A stretch of DNA of 64,000 bases from Burkholderiaceae bacterium (GCA_018401615.1 JAGYKN010000004.1:1-64000); one strand, 5' to 3'; shown: positions 53,738 to 62,334, numbered from the stretch's first letter. Notes: generated by a model from the letters alone, not told the origin. Program-made: numbers and translations.

Positions 53738-54835
53738 ATGAGGCCGATCCTTCGAAGGATGATGCTCAAGGGTGCGTTGCTTGGCTTGCCCTGCGCCATG
53801 ACGGCACCGTCAATGGTTCGGGCTGAGTCGTTTTACCCTGATGTCTGGCCGCGGCAGTTGGTGCTTCCGCAAGACCATGGGTCACACCCGCTCTTTCGCA
53901 CGGAATGGTGGTACCTCACCGGCTGGCTTGGCGAGGGCGAGAGCGCAATGGGGTTTCAGCTTACTTTTTTTCGCAGCCGCACGCGGCACAATCCGAAAAA
54001 CCCGAGCCGGTTTGCACCCACCCAACTGCTCTTTGCCCATGGGGCAGTTGCCGACACAGCACAGGCATCGCTGCGCCACGCCGAGCGATCTGGGCGGCTG
54101 GGGAGGGCGGCGTTGCATGCTGCTGAGGGCGACACCGACTTGCGCTTTGAGGATTGGCGGCTGCGCCGACTTGAACGGGCGGGCCGGTCTGTCTACGAGG
54201 GCCGCTTTGCGGGAGAGGGCTTTTCCGTTGAATTCGAGGCCACCGCTGGGCAGCCTCCCATCCTTCGGGGAGTCGACGGGTTCTCCTCAAAGGGCCCGCG
54301 GCCAGAGCATGCCAGCCACTACTACAGTCAGGCGCCGTTGACGGTGAGGGCCAAGGTGGGGCTGGGTCAGTCGAGTCAATTGCGCTCTGGTCTGGCCTGG
54401 CTTGACCACGAGTGGTCTAGCCAACTTCTCATGCCGGGCGGTGTGGGCTGGGACTGGATTGGCATCAATCTATTAGATGGAGGCACCCTCATGGCCTTTC
54501 GCATCCGAGATGACAAGGGCCAGACCCTCTACAGCCACGCAGACGCTCGGGGGGCGGATGGCCGCTCCCAGTCGGGATGGCAGGCGCTTGCCTGGCAGCC
54601 AACTGGGCAGTGGCGCTCACCGCGTTCATTGATTCAGTACCCCCTGCCGATGGCCCTTCAGCTGGGGCAGCGCCGCCTGGAGCTCGCCCCATTGATGCTG
54701 GCCCAGGAGGTCGACGCGCGGGCGAGCACAGGCGGCTATTACTGGGAGGGTGCGGTGGAACTCCGGGAGCAGGGTCGTCTGCTTGGTCGGGGCTACCTGG
54801 AGCTGACCGGATACGGCGGGGCGCTGCAGCTTTGA
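53738..54835 (+). CDS. AttH/CrtC-like lipocalin-fold secreted protein
   Basis: 365 residues from ATG 53738. The N-terminus has RRMMLKGALLGLPCAMTAPSM, a twin-arginine-like or Sec signal. Then LPQDHGSHPLFRTEWWYLTGWL, GFQLTFFRSRTR and WLDHEWSSQLLMPG are the AttH/carotenoid 1,2-hydratase (DUF2006-type) signature. Despite the family name a carotenoid role is unlikely; the structured homologue is a tandem lipocalin, and linkage to a FtsX-like exporter suggests handling of a hydrophobic envelope molecule. It begins five bases after the permease stop. Confidence 0.85.
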   Translation: MRPILRRMMLKGALLGLPCAMTAPSMVRAESFYPDVWPRQLVLPQDHGSHPLFRTEWWYLTGWLGEGESAMGFQLTFFRSRTRHNPKNPSRFAPTQLLFAHGAVADTAQASLRHAERSGRLGRAALHAAEGDTDLRFEDWRLRRLERAGRSVYEGRFAGEGFSVEFEATAGQPPILRGVDGFSSKGPRPEHASHYYSQAPLTVRAKVGLGQSSQLRSGLAWLDHEWSSQLLMPGGVGWDWIGINLLDGGTLMAFRIRDDKGQTLYSHADARGADGRSQSGWQALAWQPTGQWRSPRSLIQYPLPMALQLGQRRLELAPLMLAQEVDARASTGGYYWEGAVELREQGRLLGRGYLELTGYGGALQL

Positions 54836-54854
54836 CAGTCACAACGGGTAGAGT

Positions 54855-55772
54855 GTGAACATCAAAAAACGGGGGGTTCCTCAGGTGAAAGTTGGCATGA
54901 TAGGTGTGGGGTTGATGGGCCACGGGATTGCCAGCAACCTTGTCAGCAAAGGGCATTCGCTCACGTTTTTGCACCATCTTGGCAATCAACCAACCTCTGA
55001 TCTGGAGTCCATGGGGGCTGCTCGAGTGGCAACGATCGCAGCGGTGGCAGAGGCCTCCGAGGTGGTCTTTCTAGTGGTCACGGGAACCCCGCAGGTTGAG
55101 GAAATCGTTCAGGGTCCGGGCGGCCTCGTTGAGAACATGCGAGACGGCCTCCTGGTCGTTGACTGCTCCACCGCCCTGCCGTCGTCGACCGAGGCGCTTG
55201 CAGAGGCCATCGAGAGGGCTGGTGGCGGGCTGGTCGATGCCGCCATGACCCGCACCCCCAGAGAGGCTGCCGAGGGCCGCCTCAACCTTCTGGTGGGAGC
55301 CTCTGCCGACCAATTCAGGCAGATCGAACCCCTCTTGCGCTGCTTTGCTGAGAATGTCACCCATGCTGGCTCGGTTGGCGCAGGGCATCGACTCAAGTTG
55401 CTCCATAACTTTGTGTCGCTCGGAACCGTTACGCTGATGTCGGAGGCATTCGCCTGTGCCAAGCAGGCTGGCATCTCTCCCGACATCTTTTCAGACACGC
55501 TTGCCAAGGGCGGCGGTTGGGGCGCTGCCCTTGAACGCCTCAGGCCATATGTGCTCGAAGGGCAGACTGAACACTTTCGCTTTAGCCTGAGCAACGCCTC
55601 AAAAGACATCGGCTATTACCGCGTCATGGCGGCAGGGTACGGGGTCTCCATGGGCGTGGCCGATGGCGTTCTGGCTGACCTCACAGGGCTGGTGGCGTCT
55701 GGTCAGGGGGCTGCCTTTATGCCGACCCTGGCGTCATTGCTCTGCCATGCCCCTGATTCAAAACCCCTATGA
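54855..55772 (+). CDS. 3-hydroxyisobutyrate dehydrogenase-like oxidoreductase
   Basis: 305 residues from GTG 54855. The NAD(P) site is KVGMIGVGLMGHGIASNLVSKG; then DAAMTRTPREAAEGRLNLLVG (substrate site) and the helical domain with GAGHRLKLLHNFVSLG, including the family's catalytic lysine. The class (HIBADH, tartronate semialdehyde reductase and related) is clear, the substrate is not. It is 19 bases after the AttH-like gene and may be read with it. Confidence 0.9.
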   Translation: MNIKKRGVPQVKVGMIGVGLMGHGIASNLVSKGHSLTFLHHLGNQPTSDLESMGAARVATIAAVAEASEVVFLVVTGTPQVEEIVQGPGGLVENMRDGLLVVDCSTALPSSTEALAEAIERAGGGLVDAAMTRTPREAAEGRLNLLVGASADQFRQIEPLLRCFAENVTHAGSVGAGHRLKLLHNFVSLGTVTLMSEAFACAKQAGISPDIFSDTLAKGGGWGAALERLRPYVLEGQTEHFRFSLSNASKDIGYYRVMAAGYGVSMGVADGVLADLTGLVASGQGAAFMPTLASLLCHAPDSKPL

Positions 55773-55869
55773 CTTCAGGGACTCTCCTCTTGGACATCGT
55801 TAGTTTTTGAGGAGCGCCTGAGATCTTGTATTGTGCTGATCACCGCATCCTGACGTTTTACAAGGCACC

Positions 55870-56436
55870 ATGGCCAGACGTTTTATTCAGAAGTTTCTCC
55901 CCACGCAAGAGCAGATCGCAGCCAACAAGACCCTGCGGTTTCTTGGCCCTGCCATCCTGCAACCTGGCCTCTGGCAGGTCACCCGCAGGAGCGTCGCAAT
56001 GGGTGTGGCGATCGGCCTATTTTGTGCGTTCATCATCCCTGTGGGGCAGATCGTCTTGGCTGCCATGCTTGCGATCTATTTTCGAGGCAACCTGGCGGTG
56101 GCGGCCCTGAGCACCTTTGTTTCCAACCCTCTCACGTTTCCACCGATCTACTTTGCGGCGTATCTTTTGGGCTCCTGGATGCTGGGTCAGAAGGCAGTGG
56201 AATCGCAGGTGGCCTCGACCATCTCTGGTCTTGTTGAGGAATCCGACCTGGGTCCTGTCGAGGGCCTCTCGTCCTGGGTCTCCGGGATCGGTGATCTCGG
56301 CGCCCCCCTGCTGCTTGGCATGCTCACCTTTTCGGTGGTGTCGTGCCTGTTGGGCTACGTCTTGGTCACCGTGGGCTGGAGGGTGAGTGTCGCAATTCGA
56401 CAGCGGAGCCGAAACAGGAAGGTCAGGCAGACCTAA
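55870..56436 (+). CDS. DUF2062 membrane protein
   Basis: 188 residues. MARRFIQKFLPTQEQIAANK, then RRSVAMGVAIGLFCAFIIPVG, then NPLTFPPIYFAAYLLGSWML match DUF2062, a three-helix inner-membrane family without known function. The C-terminal tail is strongly basic. Its 3' end overlaps the convergent B12-binding gene by 14 bases. Confidence 0.88.
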   Translation: MARRFIQKFLPTQEQIAANKTLRFLGPAILQPGLWQVTRRSVAMGVAIGLFCAFIIPVGQIVLAAMLAIYFRGNLAVAALSTFVSNPLTFPPIYFAAYLLGSWMLGQKAVESQVASTISGLVEESDLGPVEGLSSWVSGIGDLGAPLLLGMLTFSVVSCLLGYVLVTVGWRVSVAIRQRSRNRKVRQT

Positions 56437-57238
56437 CGGGTATCTTGGCGCCCGCCAGAGCAACGGCATCCGGTGCGCTGGTGCAGCAGCCCAAGACACC
56501 CATCTCGGCGGCCATCTCCATGGCCTTTGTTCCCATGGGCGAGGTAAAAACGGGGCCGCCCAAGATCACGCGAATGGTGGGATTGCGAGAGATCTCTCGA
56601 ACCCTTAGGAGCAGCGAATTGAGGGCCTTGCATTCTCGCTCGGTCGACACCGATAGCCCGATGAGTTCGAACCACTCATGCTGAATGGTCTCCAGTATGG
56701 TCTCTGCACTCGTCCCAATCTCAATCACCACCTCCCAGTCGGCTCGCCTGAAGAAGTCCGCCACCACGATGAGCCCGAGCAGGTGCTGGGAGCCGGGCAT
56801 GGTCGTGAGCAACAGGCGTCTCTGAGGACCGCTGGCCTGAGGGCCGCCCTGGTAGACATAGCCCAGCCGATGCGAGATCTCATGGAGTCGAGCCAGGCCG
56901 ATCGTGACACTTGCGAAGTCGCAATAATCCTGTTCCCAGAGTTCACCCAGGTGCCGCGCAGCCGGCGTGATGAGGCCGAGAAAGAGGTCTGGGGATTGGG
57001 CGCCCTGCTTGATGGCTTGGTCGATGAGCGCCTGTGCAGCATGTGGGTCTTCTCCAATGCAGGCTCTCGCAAAGGCGACCACCTCCTTGATTCCAAATGG
57101 CATTGCTGCTGCCCTGCCTTCGCCCGCGGGGCGCTTCCCCACGGCGGTTGAATGGGCTCCCACCAGTCTCGGCAGGATCTCATCCTCAATGATCTTTGTG
57201 AAGGACTCATCGCATTGCGACCGCGCTATTTTTGGCAT
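56423..57238 (-). CDS. AerR/PpaA-like cobalamin-binding regulator
   Basis: 271 residues. After an N-terminal helix (FTKIIEDEILPRLVGAH), the helical domain LFLGLITPAARHLGELWEQD and YCDFASVTIGLARLHEISHRLG, then MPGSQHLLGLIVVADFFRRADWEVV, a Rossmann-like cobalamin fold and LGGPVFTSPMG. This is the pattern of the AerR/PpaA group, which in purple bacteria is a B12- and light-responsive anti-repressor of photosynthesis genes with PpsR/CrtJ. No PpsR or bch/puf genes are in the window, so a different or remote target is possible. It should respond to light through cobalamin if it binds it. Confidence 0.75.
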   Translation of the reverse strand: MPKIARSQCDESFTKIIEDEILPRLVGAHSTAVGKRPAGEGRAAAMPFGIKEVVAFARACIGEDPHAAQALIDQAIKQGAQSPDLFLGLITPAARHLGELWEQDYCDFASVTIGLARLHEISHRLGYVYQGGPQASGPQRRLLLTTMPGSQHLLGLIVVADFFRRADWEVVIEIGTSAETILETIQHEWFELIGLSVSTERECKALNSLLLRVREISRNPTIRVILGGPVFTSPMGTKAMEMAAEMGVLGCCTSAPDAVALAGAKIPVRSA

Positions 57239-57295
57239 GTGGTTCTCAACACGTGAGCCCTGATTCCGGTGTGATCGCCCTCTCTCGGGGGCTGC

Positions 57296-57490
57296 TCAAC
57301 TCGGGCTGTGTTTGACTTTCTTATCGGATCGGGAGGCATTCAAGAGGTTCGGGACAACTGTCCCCTCAATGAGTTGGAGAAGGCACTGCCGCTGGGAGGC
57401 AGACAGTGCACTCTGCCGATTGGCCGGTGGCAGGCCAAAGACTGCCTCTGGCTGTGGCTGGACGAGGAATTTTCGCTGGCTTGAAGGCAT
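57296..57490 (-). CDS. Small ORF resembling the AerR N-terminal helix
   Basis: 64 codons, MPSSQRKFLVQPQPEAVFG onward. LLQLIEGTVVPNLLNASR is similar to FTKIIEDEILPRLVGAH of the AerR-like protein downstream. It lies in the 300-base stretch 57239-57538, which otherwise shows nothing. It could be a short partner protein, the remnant of a duplicated regulator gene, or chance. I see no ribosome site that settles it. Confidence 0.35.
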   Translation of the reverse strand: MPSSQRKFLVQPQPEAVFGLPPANRQSALSASQRQCLLQLIEGTVVPNLLNASRSDKKVKHSPS

Positions 57491-57538
57491 TCGCCGTTAT
57501 AGCGTGGCCCCCCTAGCCGGTCAACCTGTGGTTTATCT

Positions 57539-58558
57539 CTAGCCCGCCGCCAACGGTAGGTTCAAAAGCAGGTTCTGCGGCTTTAGTCGCAGCTGCCTGG
57601 CCTCATCAATTGCGATGGCCATGTAGACAGGCCTGCCTTGGAGGCTGGTGAGCATCTGAGAGGGGTCGTTGAAAATCAGTGTGAACAAACTCAGCAGCCG
57701 CTCACGGCGAGAGGGTGCTAGGGCTTTCCCCAGGTAGAGGTCGTTGAGCATGCCAGACGACTGTGCATCGAGGCCCGCGTGCCATGCCCAGCGGTCGTCC
57801 TCGATGGTGCCCAGGGCCCTTACAGTGACAACGGCATCGAGAAAGTGCAGCACCCATTTCTCTATGAGTTGGCAGAAAGACGTCATGCCTGGATGGGCAC
57901 GGTTCAGACTGATGGCCATGTCATAGAGACCCTCCCGAGACCAGTAGAGAGACTGGTTGTCAGTGGTCAAGACAGTGAGATTGTCCGACGCAAGCGAGAT
58001 CCCACCGCCCCTTAGGAGTTCGCCCAGAGCGCCAAAGCCAGACTTAGCTGCCACGGATGCAATGGTCTGGGCGTCAGCGGCCAATATTGCCGAGTCTTTG
58101 TTAATGGAAACAGACTGGGTTCGAAAAAAAAGTTCAGCGATGCGCGCATCAATGGCCGATGCCGTGGGTCCAAGGACATGCCTCGTGAGGACCTGAACAA
58201 CCTCATCGATCAACATCGGTGGAACGTCGATCTTCCCCCCTCTAAAAAGGGCCGTGTAACTCTCCTCAAGCGTGGCGCAGGCCAACAGTCGATCCCTAAA
58301 TCGCATCCAGACCCGAAGGTTATCTGCTACATCGATATTCTTGATGCGCGATAGCGATTGGGGGTCGATCTGCGCGCGAGGCTGCTCGAGGAGTTGGCTG
58401 AAGATGTCATGCTCAGCCTGGCAGGAGGTCTCCACGGGAGCCAGCTCAGGCCTGTCTAACAGATGCGCCAGGTAAGCATCCGTCACAACCAGGTGATTGC
58501 GCTGATTGACCTCCAGCAGGCAATGACCGCAATCTCGCCAGTAGTCTGTTGGTGTCAT
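57539..58558 (-). CDS. DUF6352 family protein
   Basis: 339 residues from ATG 58558 (MTPTDYWRDCGHCLLEVNQR). Conserved segments NHLVVTDAYLAHLLDRPEL and SCQAEHDIFSQLLEQPRA are, to my recognition, typical of the DUF6352 proteins of betaproteobacteria. It has no signal peptide or membrane segments. The start overlaps the HupE-like stop as ATGA, so it is translated with it. Function unknown; the operon suggests metal or envelope-related work. Confidence 0.7.
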   Translation of the reverse strand: MTPTDYWRDCGHCLLEVNQRNHLVVTDAYLAHLLDRPELAPVETSCQAEHDIFSQLLEQPRAQIDPQSLSRIKNIDVADNLRVWMRFRDRLLACATLEESYTALFRGGKIDVPPMLIDEVVQVLTRHVLGPTASAIDARIAELFFRTQSVSINKDSAILAADAQTIASVAAKSGFGALGELLRGGGISLASDNLTVLTTDNQSLYWSREGLYDMAISLNRAHPGMTSFCQLIEKWVLHFLDAVVTVRALGTIEDDRWAWHAGLDAQSSGMLNDLYLGKALAPSRRERLLSLFTLIFNDPSQMLTSLQGRPVYMAIAIDEARQLRLKPQNLLLNLPLAAG

Positions 58559-59685
58559 GGCATGAGGCGTTGCACCAGCCAGAAGGCTGCAACGGCTGCG
58601 ATGGAGATTGACCCAGCCACCATGACGCCCCACCGATAAAAGGTGGTCCGACGCAGGGCCCAGGCAATGGGAAAGAAGGCGCAAACGATCGCGAGCTGGC
58701 CAAGTTCCACCCCAACGTTAAATCCAAGCAGTGCAGCCGTGAGTTGTTCTCGGGGAAGTCCAAGGTCTGACAACACGCTTGCAAAACCAAAGCCGTGGAT
58801 AAGGCCAAAGCCGAGCGCAATCTGCCAGCGAAGGTGGACCAGGTGTCTGGTGAGATTTGCAAGTGCTGCAACAATTACAGATGCGGCGATCACGGGCTCC
58901 ACGATCCCCTCCGGTGGCGTGACAATCTCTAAGACGGTGAGCCCAAGGGTGACTGAATGGGCCAGCGTAAAGGCGGTTACGACTGCCAGCACATTGACCA
59001 GAGCAGGCCTGATCTTCTCGACTGGGCGCAAGCCTCCAGAACCACTCGCCTGGCGTCGGTAGACGCATGGAATGAGCAGGCTGATCAGAAAAAGGATGTG
59101 GTCTGCACCGATCCAGATGTGCCAGACGCCCTCGATGAGGTAGTCTGACAAGACCCAGAAGAAGCCAGACTTGGCCGGATCAATGGTCTGCTCAGGACGC
59201 TCCGGACTGAAAACAGCGCTGATGTTTTTATCCCCAAGCGATGCCTTGAGGAGTCCTCGGTGAAGGGTGTCTTGGTCAAAAAAGAGCTGGTATCGAACTG
59301 TGATGACGGCCGGGGGCCCCGCGACTTGACACTCAAGGGCTGCCATCAGGCTGAGATAAACCTCGTCACCATACCGCGCTGCTGCCCAGTCTCTAGGGCC
59401 GAGGTCACAGGGTGCAGCATCGCCCGTGAACAGCAGACCTGAGGCGAGCCAACGGTCAATTGCAGGCTGTTGCTGCCTCACCTCCTGCCAGGTCACTGCG
59501 CCATCTCCGTCAAGATCGAGGTCGAAGACCAGGTCTAGGTCTCGCAGCGGGAGGTCGACTCGCAGGCTGACCCCGTTGGTGTCTTGGCTGATCTCAATAA
59601 AGCTGTTGCTACTTGAATGCGCCCAGACCGGGTTACAAAACAGCAATGTGGACAAGAGACCCCAGGCGCTGAGAAACCCCCTCAT
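58555..59685 (-). CDS. HupE/UreJ-family membrane protein
   Basis: 376 residues. A signal peptide (MRGFLSAWGLLSTLLFCNPV) and a periplasmic domain of about 190 residues, including an EF-hand-like DLDGDGAVTWQE, precede a six-helix HupE_UreJ_2 region: GVWHIWIGADHILFLISLLI, FTLAHSVTLGL and GFGLIHGFGFASVLSDLGLP. The histidines in these helices are typical of metal permeases, mainly nickel or cobalt in related families. It overlaps both neighbours by four bases. Confidence 0.85.
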   Translation of the reverse strand: MRGFLSAWGLLSTLLFCNPVWAHSSSNSFIEISQDTNGVSLRVDLPLRDLDLVFDLDLDGDGAVTWQEVRQQQPAIDRWLASGLLFTGDAAPCDLGPRDWAAARYGDEVYLSLMAALECQVAGPPAVITVRYQLFFDQDTLHRGLLKASLGDKNISAVFSPERPEQTIDPAKSGFFWVLSDYLIEGVWHIWIGADHILFLISLLIPCVYRRQASGSGGLRPVEKIRPALVNVLAVVTAFTLAHSVTLGLTVLEIVTPPEGIVEPVIAASVIVAALANLTRHLVHLRWQIALGFGLIHGFGFASVLSDLGLPREQLTAALLGFNVGVELGQLAIVCAFFPIAWALRRTTFYRWGVMVAGSISIAAVAAFWLVQRLMP

Positions 59686-60929
59686 GGCCTGTCTTTCGTG
59701 TCCGTCTGCAATGAGAGTTGGTCGAGTAACAAGTCAAGCGAGGCCTCCTTGTATCCGGTCTGCGAGCGCCAGAGCAAGACCTCGGCAGCCGCATTGGGCT
59801 TCCCACTTCGAAGGGCCGCCTCGGCATAGAGGGCGGCATCAGCAGGTTCGCGCTGAGTAAGCCAACTCTTTTGCGCCATGTCCAACGCCACTGCCGCGTC
59901 GCCTCGAATGAGAAGGTGGTAACCGATGAGGGGCCGCTCATTGATGGTGTCGCCGCGGGCCTCTTGTTGTGCGACCCTCTGCTGAAATTCCTTGAGCAGC
60001 GGGTCCGCCTCGAGACGACCGAGCGCTCGGGCTGAACGAATGGCTTGCACCAGCAGGGCGTCGGATCGCGGAAGGCTCTGATTGAGTTGCCATGCGGCCG
60101 CGAAGTCTTTCTGATCGTTGAGAAGCTCGACCAGCGCGAGCCTTATGACGTGCGGCTGCGGCCCAGAATTCAGATAAGACCTCCAGAGGCGCCTGGCTGC
60201 CTCAGCCTCTCCTGCAACGCGCCGTGCCTCTCCTCGGTGGAAGGTTAACCACTCCAGGGCGTATCGCCCCTGGCCATCAGGATGGCCAGCCATCTTGTCC
60301 AGCAGGCGAATTGCACCTCTGGGGTCTCCCGTTCGGTATAGCAGCACGGCAGCGCAGCCGAGTGCCTCGCGCTCACCAAATCGTGAACCGATCGCCGAGC
60401 AGGCCTGCCGGGCAGGATCGATCTCTGCGCGAACCAGGTGGATGGCAAAGCGCCAGGCCCAGAACTCTGGGCGCTCGGGCTCTTGACCGATTGCGGCGTC
60501 TAGGTCGGCAAGGCCCCCATCGAAGTCATGCAGACCCTGGCGCACCAGGCTGCGAATGAAAAATGCCTCTGCCGGCAGGCCCTTGGCCTCCCACCATGGC
60601 TGGAGCATTGCCCTGGCGTTTCCAAGCCAGCGGGGGTCACCCTCGTGCATGGCGGTCAGAAAGGCCAATCGCGCTGCAGCTGTGGCCCCCTCTAGGCTGC
60701 CGGGGCTCTGGCGCCAGACCCGCATGGCTTCCTTGAGCGCAGCTCGCTCGCCACCGGCGGTTGGGCTGGGAGGGGTAAAGACCACGGCGGTGTCTTGAGG
60801 AATGAAGCGCAGCTGCGCCTGCGCACCCGCCACGGGCAGAAGACAGAGCAGGGCGCCAACCAAGGTGGGCGTGAGCGCTTTATTGAAGATTTGAGTGAGA
60901 ATGTGACAAGACCCCTTGACGATGTGCAT
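59682..60929 (-). CDS. Secreted TPR-type helical repeat protein
   Basis: 415 residues from ATG 60929 (MHIVKGSCHILTQIFNKALT) with a signal peptide ending near AGAQAQ, so probably periplasmic. The body is alanine- and leucine-rich with repeated helical pairs, for example FFIRSLVRQGLHDFDGGLADL, AEAARRLWRSYLNSG and DAALYAEAALRSGKPNAAAE, as in TPR proteins. It is the first gene of a tightly overlapping minus-strand operon with the HupE-like and DUF6352 genes. I know of no established function. Confidence 0.7.
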   Translation of the reverse strand: MHIVKGSCHILTQIFNKALTPTLVGALLCLLPVAGAQAQLRFIPQDTAVVFTPPSPTAGGERAALKEAMRVWRQSPGSLEGATAAARLAFLTAMHEGDPRWLGNARAMLQPWWEAKGLPAEAFFIRSLVRQGLHDFDGGLADLDAAIGQEPERPEFWAWRFAIHLVRAEIDPARQACSAIGSRFGEREALGCAAVLLYRTGDPRGAIRLLDKMAGHPDGQGRYALEWLTFHRGEARRVAGEAEAARRLWRSYLNSGPQPHVIRLALVELLNDQKDFAAAWQLNQSLPRSDALLVQAIRSARALGRLEADPLLKEFQQRVAQQEARGDTINERPLIGYHLLIRGDAAVALDMAQKSWLTQREPADAALYAEAALRSGKPNAAAEVLLWRSQTGYKEASLDLLLDQLSLQTDTKDRP

Positions 60930-60937
60930 TTCAGGAC

Positions 60938-60950
60938 CCCATAGTATGGG
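60938..60950. promoter_or_regulatory. Perfect palindrome between the TPR operon and a small secreted protein gene
   Basis: CCCATAGTATGGG is a perfect 13-base inverted repeat, centred nine bases upstream of the TPR start codon on the minus strand and 66-78 bases upstream of the divergent small gene. On the plus strand TTGACG lies at 60916-60921. Its position suits an operator for both promoters. Confidence 0.5.
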
Positions 60951-61015
60951 CGCACCGCATTGGTAATCGCTCGAAAAAAGGTGCTTTCCCGTCAAAACTT
61001 AACCCACAGGTCAAC

Positions 61016-61177
61016 ATGAAAATCTCATTTTCAATTCTAGCTTCCGCATTAATCCTTGCATCTGCACCAGCCTTTGCCATGAGTCATGGCGGCGGCAAGA
61101 TGGATGACAAGAAGGTCGACTGCACCAAGGCAGAGAACAAAGACAATAAAGCGTGTCAAGCCGCCCCTAAGAAGTAA
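61016..61177 (+). CDS. 53-residue secreted protein with two cysteines
   Basis: MKISFSILASALILASAPAF is a standard Sec signal with cleavage after AFA. The mature part is about 32 residues: MSHGGGKMDDKKVDCTKAE then NKDNKACQAAPKK, with two cysteines, a histidine and many lysines. A Rho-independent terminator follows 15 bases after the stop, so it has its own transcript. Function unknown; the size and the two cysteines, perhaps a disulfide pair, would suit a small periplasmic metal or redox protein. Confidence 0.7.
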   Translation: MKISFSILASALILASAPAFAMSHGGGKMDDKKVDCTKAENKDNKACQAAPKK

Positions 61178-61191
61178 GCAAAAGACGAACT

Positions 61192-61226
61192 GGCCGGCCC
61201 CTGTCTTTCGAGGGCCGGCCTTTTTT
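61192..61226 (+). terminator. Rho-independent terminator of the small secreted protein gene
   Basis: GGCCGGCCC (61192-61200) and GGGCCGGCC (61212-61220) form a perfect nine-base stem around CTGTCTTTCGA, followed by six T. Confidence 0.95.
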
Positions 61227-61313
61227 CTAAACGGATACTCCCTGAGCAACGCAACCCCCCCCCGACCGCAAGCAGCGCAGCGAGACGAGCCAAAGATCGG
61301 CTTTCCCGACGCC

Positions 61314-61712
61314 TTGCTCTACAACCTGGTTTATTGCAGTCACGCCTCTGCTGGCGTCGATTCAGCTGCGGTGGACGCCATCATCGCGACCTCCCGCCGT
61401 CGCAATCCCCCACTGGGCATCACGGGGCTCCTTGTCTTTGGCAGCGGAGTCTTCTTCCAGTGGATTGAGGGCCCCAAGGAGCATGTGGTCAGGCTCATGG
61501 ACCTCATTTCCTCAGATCCGCGACACGAGACAGTGGTCACCCTCAGCACAAGCGAGGAAGTCCGCGAGCGCGTCTTCCCCAATTGGGACATGGAACTGGT
61601 CACCACCGAAGACATTCGAGAGGTCCTCCTCGATGCGCTCGAAACAGCCGAAGACGAGCAGAATGCGGCTGCCCTTGGTCTGCTGCTGGGTAGGCTTGGT
61701 GGTTCCAGCTAG
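61314..61712 (+). CDS. BLUF-domain blue-light sensor
   Basis: 132 residues from TTG 61314 (MLYNLVYCSHASAGVDS), which places the conserved tyrosine exactly where BLUF proteins have it. RRNPPLGITGLLVFGSGVFFQWIEG carries the asparagine and the FxQxxEG glutamine that bind flavin. The tail after about residue 95 is short and acidic, without an output domain, so it works through a protein partner. There is no good ribosome site. A run of nine C lies at 61255-61263, upstream. No adjacent EAL or GGDEF gene. Confidence 0.88.
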   Translation: MLYNLVYCSHASAGVDSAAVDAIIATSRRRNPPLGITGLLVFGSGVFFQWIEGPKEHVVRLMDLISSDPRHETVVTLSTSEEVRERVFPNWDMELVTTEDIREVLLDALETAEDEQNAAALGLLLGRLGGSS

Positions 61713-61766
61713 GGAACCAGTCTTTCTTTTAAGACTCCTAAGAGTCTTGTTCTCAATGAATGGGGT

Positions 61767-62240
61767 GTGATCTTGCTCTACGATATTTTAAAGACGGTGC
61801 ATGTGCTCTCAGTGATCATCTGGGTCGGCGGCATGTTTTTCACACATTTCATTCTTCGCCCCGCTGTTGTCGAACTCGATCTCGAGACTCGGATGCGCCT
61901 GATGCAAGGTGTTCTAAAGAGATTCTTTAGCGTCGTGCTCGCCGTCTCGCTCTTGTCTCTGGCCAGTGGTGTCTGGATGCTCGGCCGAGTCGCAAAGCAG
62001 ACAGTCCAGGCGGGTGCAGGCTTTAACATGCCGCTGGCCTGGACCATCATGGCCGTCCTTGGTGTCGTCATGGTGGCCATGTTCTTCCACATACGGTTTG
62101 CATTGTTCAAGCGCTTTAACCGATACGTGGGGGGCTCCGAGTGGGAGTCCGCAGGCCTTGCACTGACAAAGATAAGAAGATGGGTTTTCATCAATCTTCT
62201 CTTGGGCGTTGTGATCGTTGTTGTGACGCTCTTGAGTTAG
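61767..62240 (+). CDS. CopD-like membrane protein
   Basis: 157 residues from GTG 61767. KTVHVLSVIIWVGGMFFTHF with the conserved histidine, tryptophan and glycine, and MFFHIRFALFKRFN with a second histidine, match the CopD/DUF2269-type family of four-helix membrane proteins, which includes copper- and haem-linked members. The last helix is VFINLLLGVVIVVVTLLS. Its role here is unknown. No terminator follows; the next gene is on the other strand. Confidence 0.75.
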   Translation: MILLYDILKTVHVLSVIIWVGGMFFTHFILRPAVVELDLETRMRLMQGVLKRFFSVVLAVSLLSLASGVWMLGRVAKQTVQAGAGFNMPLAWTIMAVLGVVMVAMFFHIRFALFKRFNRYVGGSEWESAGLALTKIRRWVFINLLLGVVIVVVTLLS

Positions 62241-62334
62241 GCGCTTCGGGCGTCGCCAGCAATGCCCGCACCAACGTGTGCCACAGTTGGGTTACTGGAC
62301 ATGCTTGAACGGCAAGGCCGTCAGGGCTGCCAAA

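Noticed and set aside
53738-54835. Carotenoid 1,2-hydratase as part of a photosynthesis cluster
   Set aside because: No other carotenoid or bacteriochlorophyll genes are nearby, and the gene is tied to an ABC exporter as in AttH systems.
61178-61313. BLUF protein starting in or before the small secreted gene
   Set aside because: The upstream frame passes through a terminator and has no ATG/GTG/TTG after it until TTG 61314, which matches the usual BLUF N-terminus.
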